Source of the DNA: Rhodoferax sp.
Lineage (GTDB): Bacteria; Pseudomonadota; Gammaproteobacteria; Burkholderiales; Burkholderiaceae_C
DNA: 8,448 nucleotides
Direction of reading: 5' to 3'
NCBI GenBank assembly: GCA_016463455.1
Contig: JAEMRG010000077.1
Coordinates: forward strand, 1-8,448
How positions within the stretch are numbered: the stretch's first letter is position 1; each line of letters begins with the position of its first letter. The translations under genes and the position numbers were made by a program. Shown here in pieces: positions 1 to 5,107 of the stretch. Below the pieces are notes generated by a model. It saw nothing but the letters and a program-made list of their open reading frames with translations. It did no database searches and was not told where the DNA came from.

Positions 1-2013
1 AACCGGGGTGAAATCGCCTGCCGGGTGGCGGCCACGGCCAGGCGCATGGGTATTCGCACGGTCGCGGTGTATTCGGATGCGGATGCGAGCGCCAAGCATG
101 TGCAGGCTTGTGACGAGGCGGTGCATATCGGCGGGAGCGCTGCGCGGGACAGCTATTTGCGCTGGGAAAAAATCATTGCTGTAGCCAAGGCCACGGGCGC
201 GCAAGCGGTGCATCCGGGCTATGGCTTTTTGAGCGAGAACACCGACTTTGCCCAGGCCTGTGACGATGCTGGTTTGGTGTTCATAGGTCCGCCAGCTTCT
301 GCGATTGAAGCCATGGGCCTGAAAGCGGCAGCCAAGCAATTGATGGAGCAATCGGGCGTACCCCTGGTGCCCGGCTACCACGGCGCAGACCAAGACCCGC
401 ACGTGCTGCAAACAGCGGCCGATGGCATAGGCTACCCGGTACTGATCAAGGCCAGCGCAGGCGGCGGCGGCAAAGGCATGCGCGTGGTCGAGAAAGCCGC
501 CGATTTTGCTGGCGCATTGGCGTCCTGCCAGCGCGAAGCGAAAAACAGTTTTGGCAATGACGCGGTGCTAGTCGAGAAATATGTGCAGCGTCCGCGCCAT
601 ATAGAGATTCAGGTGTTTGCCGATACGCACGGCAACTGCGTCTATTTGTTTGAGCGCGATTGCTCGGTACAACGCAGACACCAAAAAGTGTTGGAAGAAG
701 CGCCCGCTCCCGGCCTGAGCGAGGCCTTGCGCCAGCGCATGGGCGCAGCCGCCGTGGCAGCAGCGCGCGCGGTGAACTATGTGGGTGCGGGCACGGTGGA
801 GTTCATCGTCGAACAAAGCGGCTACGACCAGCCGGAGTCCATGCAGTTCTTCTTTATGGAGATGAACACGCGCCTGCAGGTGGAGCACCCTGTCACCGAG
901 GCGATCACCGGCCTGGACCTGGTGGAATGGCAGCTGCGCGTGGCCAGCGGCGAAGCCCTGCCCTTGCAACAAGCCGACTTGCGCATCAGCGGCCATGCCA
1001 TCGAAGCGCGTATCTGCGCTGAGAACCCGGACCAGGACTTTCTACCGGCCACCGGCAGCATGGCGGTCTATGGTTTACCGGCGCACAGCAGTTTTATGCG
1101 CGCCGCCGTGCGCGTGGATTCGGGCGTACGCCAGGGCGATGCCATCAGCCCGTTTTACGACTCCATGGTGGCCAAGCTCATCGTCCATGGCGCCGACCGG
1201 CAGGAAGCCTTGGCGCGCATGGACGCGGCGCTGGCGCAAACCCATATCGTGGGCCTGAAAACCAATGTGCAATTTTTGCGGCATGTGGTGCGCAGCGACT
1301 CGTTTGCCCAGGCGCGCTTGGACACCGGCCTGATTGCGCGCGAAGCAGCGCAGCTTTTCCATCAGGAAACCGTAGCCCTGGATTTTGCGGTGGCCGCCTG
1401 GGTCGCACAGTTGTTGCACACCCAGGCATGCGCGGCAAGTGCCCTGCCAGGTGTCTGGCAAGACCCTTGGAGCGCTACAGACGCCTGGCAGTCGCATGCG
1501 CCCATGCGCCGGGTGTTTGACCTGGAGGCCGATGGCCAGCCCCACAGCGCGGTGCTGACACGGGGCAGCTATGGTGGTTTGCAAATGCAATGCGCAGGCT
1601 TAGACAGTGCATTTGCCTTTGCCGCCTTGCCCGAGGGCGGCATGGAAGTGTCACTGAACGGGCAAAGGCATAAGGCACATGTGTACCTGCAAGGCAAGCA
1701 GGTGCATGTGTTTACCGCCCAAGGCGCAAGGCAATTACAAGCCGTAGACCGCCTGGCGCACGCAGCAGTAGCCCCGATCGACGCAGGGCGCCTGACCGCG
1801 CCTATGCCGGGCAAGTTGCTGTCTTTCTCGGTGAAAGCGGGCGATAGGGTGCGCCAGGGGCAGGCGCTGGCGGTGATGGAGGCCATGAAGATGGAGCACC
1901 AAATCGTGGCGCCTGCTGACGGTTGCGTGCAAGAACTGCTGTTTGCGCCGGGCGACCAAGTGACCGAGGGCGCGGAGTTGCTGCGCATGCAGGCTGGTGC
2001 ACTGGCAAGCTGA
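1..2013 (+). CDS. mccA: Methylcrotonyl-CoA carboxylase alpha subunit (biotin carboxylase + biotin carrier), 5' end cut by window
   Basis: This is the biotin-carrying subunit of an acyl-CoA carboxylase. It uses ATP and bicarbonate to carboxylate biotin, which the beta subunit then uses on the acyl-CoA. The frame is open from base 1, starting inside the family's N-terminal NRGEIACRV motif, so only about 8-10 residues are missing; the GTG at 25 is an internal codon, not the start. Numbering from base 1, the ATP-grasp glycine loop is at 151-160 (ASAGGGGKGM) and the catalytic EMNTRLQVEH motif at 287-296. A poorly conserved BT-like linker follows. The C-terminal biotinyl domain carries AMKM with the biotinylated lysine at codon 1888-1890 (residue 630), 41 codons before the stop. 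The length of about 680 aa fits MccA/LiuD, PccA or a related alpha subunit. The methylcrotonyl assignment rests mainly on HMG-CoA lyase lying two genes downstream. The beta subunit is presumably upstream, outside the window. Confidence 0.86.
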   Translation, partial: NRGEIACRVAATARRMGIRTVAVYSDADASAKHVQACDEAVHIGGSAARDSYLRWEKIIAVAKATGAQAVHPGYGFLSENTDFAQACDDAGLVFIGPPASAIEAMGLKAAAKQLMEQSGVPLVPGYHGADQDPHVLQTAADGIGYPVLIKASAGGGGKGMRVVEKAADFAGALASCQREAKNSFGNDAVLVEKYVQRPRHIEIQVFADTHGNCVYLFERDCSVQRRHQKVLEEAPAPGLSEALRQRMGAAAVAAARAVNYVGAGTVEFIVEQSGYDQPESMQFFFMEMNTRLQVEHPVTEAITGLDLVEWQLRVASGEALPLQQADLRISGHAIEARICAENPDQDFLPATGSMAVYGLPAHSSFMRAAVRVDSGVRQGDAISPFYDSMVAKLIVHGADRQEALARMDAALAQTHIVGLKTNVQFLRHVVRSDSFAQARLDTGLIAREAAQLFHQETVALDFAVAAWVAQLLHTQACAASALPGVWQDPWSATDAWQSHAPMRRVFDLEADGQPHSAVLTRGSYGGLQMQCAGLDSAFAFAALPEGGMEVSLNGQRHKAHVYLQGKQVHVFTAQGARQLQAVDRLAHAAVAPIDAGRLTAPMPGKLLSFSVKAGDRVRQGQALAVMEAMKMEHQIVAPADGCVQELLFAPGDQVTEGAELLRMQAGALAS

Positions 2014-2054
2014 TCGCCCGTACTAGCTACAGCCCTCTTTTTTTAAAACAAGAC

Positions 2055-2059
2055 AAGGA
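2055..2059 (+). promoter_or_regulatory. Shine-Dalgarno site of the ghrA-like gene
   Basis: AAGGA lies 8 bases before the ATG at 2068 and supports that start. It sits in the 54-base gap after mccA. The gap also holds a run of seven T (2038-2044), but no convincing stem precedes it, so read-through from mccA into this gene is plausible. Confidence 0.6.
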
Positions 2060-2067
2060 CTTCTGGC

Positions 2068-2985
2068 ATGCGTATCAGTTTTTGCGCGCAAACCGATCCC
2101 GCCCCCTGGCTGGCGGCTTTGCAGCTGCATTTGCCCCAGGCGCAGGTCGATGTATGGCACAGCGGCGCAGCACGCGCTGACTATGCCATTGTGTGGGCGC
2201 CTCCCCAGCAGTTCTTTGACGAGCAGACGGCGCTGCAAGCAGTGTTCAATATGGGTGCCGGCGTCGATGCCTTGTTGCAGCGGCAGGTGCGCGCCGACCT
2301 GCCCATCGTGCGCTTGAATGACGCCGGCATGGGTGTGCAAATGGCCGAGTACGTGTGCCATGCGCTGATACGCCATACGCGCGACTTTGCGCTTTTTGAG
2401 GCGCAGGCGCAGCGCGGGATTTGGCAGGAGCCACCCGTGCTGGATCGGATGGATTTTCCCGTGGGCATTTTGGGTCTGGGCGTTTTGGGCGAACAGGTAG
2501 CGCGCGCGGTGCAGCACTTTGAATTTCCGGTGCTGGGCTGGAGCCGTACAGAGCGGCATGTGGACGGTGTGCGTTGTCTGCACGGGCAGGCGCAACTTGC
2601 AGAGTTTCTGGCGGGCACGCGCGTGCTGGTGAACTTGCTGCCACTGACACCGCAAACCGAAAACCTGTTGAACCGGGCCACCTTATCGCAGTTGCGGCCT
2701 GGCGCCCACCTCATAAACATCGCGCGCGGCAGGCATGTGGTGGACGAAGACTTGCTCGCGCTGCTAGACAGCGGGCAGATGGCCGGTGCCACCTTGGACG
2801 TATTTCGCACTGAGCCCCTGCCTACGGAGCACCCGTTTTGGCGCCATCCGCGTGTGACGGTCACGCCCCATATCGCCGGGCGCACCGTGCTGCAAGACAC
2901 GGTGCTGCAAATCGCGGCCAAAATTTCAGCGCTGCAAAAGGGCGAGCCGATTGAAGGCGTGGTAGACCGGGCGCGGGGGTATTGA
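2068..2985 (+). CDS. ghrA: Glyoxylate/hydroxypyruvate reductase A (GhrA-type D-2-hydroxyacid dehydrogenase)
   Basis: This predicted cytosolic NAD(P)H-dependent reductase should convert glyoxylate to glycolate and hydroxypyruvate to glycerate, or act on a similar 2-oxoacid. The 305 aa match the family length (E. coli GhrA is about 312). The Rossmann dinucleotide motif GLGVLG is at 136-141. The following GWSR (157-160) resembles the NADPH-preferring GhrA subgroup. The catalytic triad is visible: Arg220 in NIARGR, Glu249 in DVFRTEP and His268 in TPHIA. The C-terminus VDRARGY matches my recollection of the E. coli GhrA tail. The start at 2068 has a good ribosome site. The gene sits 54 bases after mccA and before mvaB, although it has no known step in leucine breakdown. 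The family is clear; the in vivo substrate could be another 2-oxoacid. Confidence 0.88.
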   Translation: MRISFCAQTDPAPWLAALQLHLPQAQVDVWHSGAARADYAIVWAPPQQFFDEQTALQAVFNMGAGVDALLQRQVRADLPIVRLNDAGMGVQMAEYVCHALIRHTRDFALFEAQAQRGIWQEPPVLDRMDFPVGILGLGVLGEQVARAVQHFEFPVLGWSRTERHVDGVRCLHGQAQLAEFLAGTRVLVNLLPLTPQTENLLNRATLSQLRPGAHLINIARGRHVVDEDLLALLDSGQMAGATLDVFRTEPLPTEHPFWRHPRVTVTPHIAGRTVLQDTVLQIAAKISALQKGEPIEGVVDRARGY

Positions 2986-3014
2986 GCGCGCTTGTCGCGC
3001 GGACTGCACTCGCC

Positions 3015-3043
3015 GCTATGTCCCGCCGGGCCGCATAGCTTTT
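3015..3043 (+). terminator. Terminator-like hairpin between ghrA and mvaB
   Basis: GCTATG (3015-3020) and CATAGC (3034-3039) form a perfect 6-bp stem. Inside it CCC and GGG can pair around a GCC loop, with a small internal bulge. TTTT (3040-3043) follows directly. A second, smaller GC-only hairpin (GCGCG 2986-2990 with CGCGC 2996-3000) starts right after the ghrA stop. The short T-run makes this a weak or partial intrinsic terminator at best. It was read by eye, with no folding energy calculated. Confidence 0.4.
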
Positions 3044-3054
3044 GCCACACGCGG

Positions 3055-3060
3055 GATAAT
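3055..3060 (+). promoter_or_regulatory. Possible -10 element upstream of mvaB
   Basis: GATAAT matches five of six bases of the sigma-70 -10 consensus and lies 21 bases before the mvaB ATG, just after the terminator-like hairpin. No acceptable -35 box is found 16-18 bases upstream. If real, transcription would start near 3067 and leave a leader of about 15 bases. This is a candidate only. Confidence 0.25.
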
Positions 3061-3081
3061 CACACCTCATCTCCTTGCCCC

Positions 3082-3996
3082 ATGCATTACCCCTCTTCCG
3101 TCCAACTCATCGACGTCGGCCCGCGCGACGGGCTGCAAAACGAAAAGCAGCCGGTGCCCGCTGCGGTCAAGATCGAGCTGGTGCACCGCTTGCAGGCCGC
3201 AGGTCTGCGCGGCATTGAGGTGACCAGCTTTGTCAGCCCCAAATGGGTGCCGCAAATGGCGGACAACGCACAGGTGATGGCCGGCTTGCAGCGCCAAAGC
3301 GGCGTGTGCTATTCGGTGCTGACGCCCAATCTGCAAGGCTTTGAAACGGCGCTGGCGTCACAGCCCGATGAAATCGTGGTCTTTGCCGCTGCCAGCGAGG
3401 CCTTTAGCCGCAAGAACATCAATTGTTCTATTGCCGAAAGCATAGACCGCTTTGCCCCGGTGGTGCAGGCCGCGCTGGCCGCTGGCATACGCGTGCGTGG
3501 CGCCATGTCTTGTACTGTGGGTTGCCCCTACGAAGGTGAGATTGCGCCGGAGCGCGTGGGCACACTGGCCGGTCTGATGCGCGGCATTGGTGTACAGCAC
3601 ATCGGTGTCGCCGACACGATTGGCGTGGGCACACCGCGCAAAGTGCAGGCGGCGTTTGAAGCGACTTTGAAGCACTTTGCCTTGGCCGATGTGTCTGGCC
3701 ATTTCCATGACACCTATGGCCAAGCGCTGGCCAATACCTTGGCTGCAATGGAAATCGGCGTGTACCAATTTGACGCCTCGGTGGCCGGCCTGGGCGGCTG
3801 CCCTTTTGCCAAAGGCGCGACCGGCAATGTGGCGACCGAGGACGTGGTTTATATGTTGCACGGCATGGGCATAGATACCGGCATCGATCTGGACTTGCTG
3901 ATCGATGCCGGCGTGTTCATCAGCGACTACTTGCAAAGACCCAGTGGCTCGCGCGCGGCGCGTGCCCTGCTAACGCGGCGTGGGGCAGCAGCATGA
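3082..3996 (+). CDS. mvaB: Hydroxymethylglutaryl-CoA lyase
   Basis: This enzyme cleaves HMG-CoA to acetyl-CoA and acetoacetate, the last step of leucine/isovalerate degradation. The 304-aa protein is one TIM barrel of the HMGL-like family. The opening VGPRDGLQNE (12-21) holds the catalytic Arg15 and Asp16. The metal-ligand histidines are in HFHDT (His207, His209). The family signature SVAGLGGCPF (233-242) carries the catalytic Cys240 and is followed by KGATGN with Asn249. I chose ATG 3082 because homologues begin just before VQLIDVGPRDG. The frame can be extended upstream only through unconserved sequence that overlaps the hairpin. No Shine-Dalgarno sequence is visible before this ATG. The stop overlaps the next start (ATGA). 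With mccA in the same direction upstream, this points to a leucine-catabolism cluster interrupted by ghrA. Confidence 0.95.
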   Translation: MHYPSSVQLIDVGPRDGLQNEKQPVPAAVKIELVHRLQAAGLRGIEVTSFVSPKWVPQMADNAQVMAGLQRQSGVCYSVLTPNLQGFETALASQPDEIVVFAAASEAFSRKNINCSIAESIDRFAPVVQAALAAGIRVRGAMSCTVGCPYEGEIAPERVGTLAGLMRGIGVQHIGVADTIGVGTPRKVQAAFEATLKHFALADVSGHFHDTYGQALANTLAAMEIGVYQFDASVAGLGGCPFAKGATGNVATEDVVYMLHGMGIDTGIDLDLLIDAGVFISDYLQRPSGSRAARALLTRRGAAA

Positions 3997-4277
3997 TCGA
4001 CCCAAGCCGCCCTGCACGACCCGACCGCACTGCACGTAGGCGCGACCCGGTGCGCATGTACAAAGAACTGCTGGCAGCGCGCGTGCCCGAGGCCTTGGCC
4101 TCCCGCTATGCGCCGCCATCGCCGTGCATATCGGTGTGCAAGATCGACCCCGACAGCAGCCTTTGCTACGGCTGTTTGCGCACCCTAGAAGAAGTCGGCG
4201 CCTGGTCCAACAGCGATGATGATGAAAAACGCGCGGTCTGGGGCAAGATTGCTCAGCGCTTGAAAGCCGCGCCATGA
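3993..4277 (+). CDS. DUF1289 family four-cysteine protein
   Basis: This is a 94-aa protein of unknown function. After an Arg/Pro-rich basic N-terminus (1-22) comes the DUF1289 core: SPCISVCKID, then LCYGCLRTLEEVGAW, then an EKRAVW..I..R helix. The four cysteines Cys45, Cys49, Cys58 and Cys61 (C-x3-C-x8-C-x2-C) look like a metal or Fe-S site, but no function is established that I can name. E. coli YdhL is a relative as I recall. The ATG at 3993 overlaps the mvaB stop (ATGA), indicating translational coupling. An internal start at Met22 (4056) cannot be excluded, because the first 21 residues are not part of the conserved core. The 3' end overlaps the next gene in the same way. Confidence 0.85.
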   Translation: MIDPSRPARPDRTARRRDPVRMYKELLAARVPEALASRYAPPSPCISVCKIDPDSSLCYGCLRTLEEVGAWSNSDDDEKRAVWGKIAQRLKAAP

Positions 4278-4918
4278 AACACATCCGTTTTTACTTGGAC
4301 TTTATTTCGCCCTATGCCTACCTGGCTTTTGTGGAGCTGCCGCGCGCACTGGAAGGCCTGAGCTACGCGGTGCAATACCAGCCGGTACTTTTTGGTGGAC
4401 TGCTGAAACACAACGGCAACCTCGGCCCGGCTGAAGTGCCCATGAAGCGCGAATGGGTGTACCGTCAGTCGCAATGGCTGGCGCAGCGTCAGGGCACGGT
4501 GTTGGACTTACCCGCTGCGCATCCCTTTAACCCGCTAGGCCTTTTGCGTCTGGCGGTGGCCACCGACGCCGACGGCTACCCCAATCGTTATGTTTGCGAA
4601 ACCCTGTTTCGCCACGTCTGGGAAGGTGGTGCGGATGCGGCCGATGCGCAGCGCCTGCAAACCCTTACCGAGCAACTTGCACCCACTCGCGATCCGCGTT
4701 CGGATGAAGTCAAGCAAATGCTGAGCGCGCATACGGCACACGCTTTATCACAAGGCGTATTTGGGGTCCCTTCGTACCAAGTGGATGACAAGGTGTTTTG
4801 GGGCATGGATGCCTTGCCGATGCTGCGTGCCTATCTAGAAGACCCCACCTGCATTTCCGACGCCGCTTGGAATGCTGCAAAAGACTTGCCTTCGGGCATC
4901 ACACGCGCAAATCGCTAA
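4274..4918 (+). CDS. 2-hydroxychromene-2-carboxylate isomerase-like protein (DsbA/GST-kappa fold)
   Basis: This 214-aa protein belongs to the thioredoxin-fold family that includes NahD, the glutathione-dependent isomerase of naphthalene degradation, and GST kappa. The N-terminal FYLDFISPYAYLA (6-18) has Ser12 at the place of the catalytic serine rather than a CxxC redox pair. GVFGVPSY (161-168) gives the expected cis-proline loop (Pro166). FWGMDAL (175-181) corresponds to the C-terminal FWG-x-D motif. There is no signal peptide, so it should be cytosolic. Its ATG overlaps the stop of the DUF1289 gene (ATGA), making it the third gene of an mvaB-DUF1289-isomerase unit. No aromatic-ring degradation genes are in the window, so the named reaction is only the family label. 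A glutathione-linked isomerase or transferase acting on another substrate is equally possible. Confidence 0.85.
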   Translation: MKHIRFYLDFISPYAYLAFVELPRALEGLSYAVQYQPVLFGGLLKHNGNLGPAEVPMKREWVYRQSQWLAQRQGTVLDLPAAHPFNPLGLLRLAVATDADGYPNRYVCETLFRHVWEGGADAADAQRLQTLTEQLAPTRDPRSDEVKQMLSAHTAHALSQGVFGVPSYQVDDKVFWGMDALPMLRAYLEDPTCISDAAWNAAKDLPSGITRANR

Positions 4919-5107
4919 ATTCCTGCCTCGCAGAAGTATATGCAAGGGTTAGACCATAGCTGACTTTGTATTTTCCGGGTAAGGGTGGCGATATTGATAT
5001 CCGAGGCGAAATAGGCCGCCGCCTTCCGCATAAATGCCCGCAGCCCGGCTGAAAGCGGCCAGCACTGCCTAGAATGCTGCTCCCTTACTTTGTTGGAGCG
5101 CCTTACT
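4919..5107 (+). other. Intergenic region and leader upstream of uvrA
   Basis: These 189 non-coding bases separate the mvaB cluster from uvrA. A weak promoter candidate is TTGTAT (4966-4971) with GATATT (4990-4995) at 18-base spacing; it matches only 3/6 and 4/6 consensus bases. There is a short interrupted palindrome CAGCC-C-GGCTG (5041-5051) and a distant 6-bp inverted repeat GGCCGC (5014-5019) with GCGGCC (5055-5060). No LexA box of the CTGT-N8-ACAG type is visible, and no clear terminator follows the isomerase gene. Confidence 0.5.
5095..5098 (+). promoter_or_regulatory. Shine-Dalgarno site of uvrA
   Basis: GGAG lies 9 bases before the ATG at 5108. It supports that start, which also matches the usual UvrA N-terminus a few residues before the first conserved RGARQHNLKN stretch. 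Confidence 0.65.

Noticed and set aside
25..27. GTG at 25 as the start of the carboxylase gene
   Set aside because: The frame is open back to base 1 and encodes the conserved NRGEIACRV motif, so the true start is upstream of the window.
568..996. Minus-strand open frame opposite the biotin carboxylase domain
   Set aside because: It is His/Ala/Leu-rich translation of the opposite strand of conserved codons, a typical shadow frame.
2038..2044. Run of seven T after mccA as an intrinsic terminator
   Set aside because: Only a 3-bp imperfect stem (GTA/TAC) precedes it, too weak to support a terminator call.
2992..3081. N-terminal extension of HMG-CoA lyase from a TTG at 2992
   Set aside because: The added 30 residues are unconserved, Cys/His/Pro-rich and overlap the terminator-like hairpin; homologues start near 3082.
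3358..3936. Long minus-strand open frame opposite mvaB (192 codons)
   Set aside because: It lies wholly antisense to a gene with clear catalytic motifs and shows no recognisable domain; such shadows are common in GC-rich DNA.
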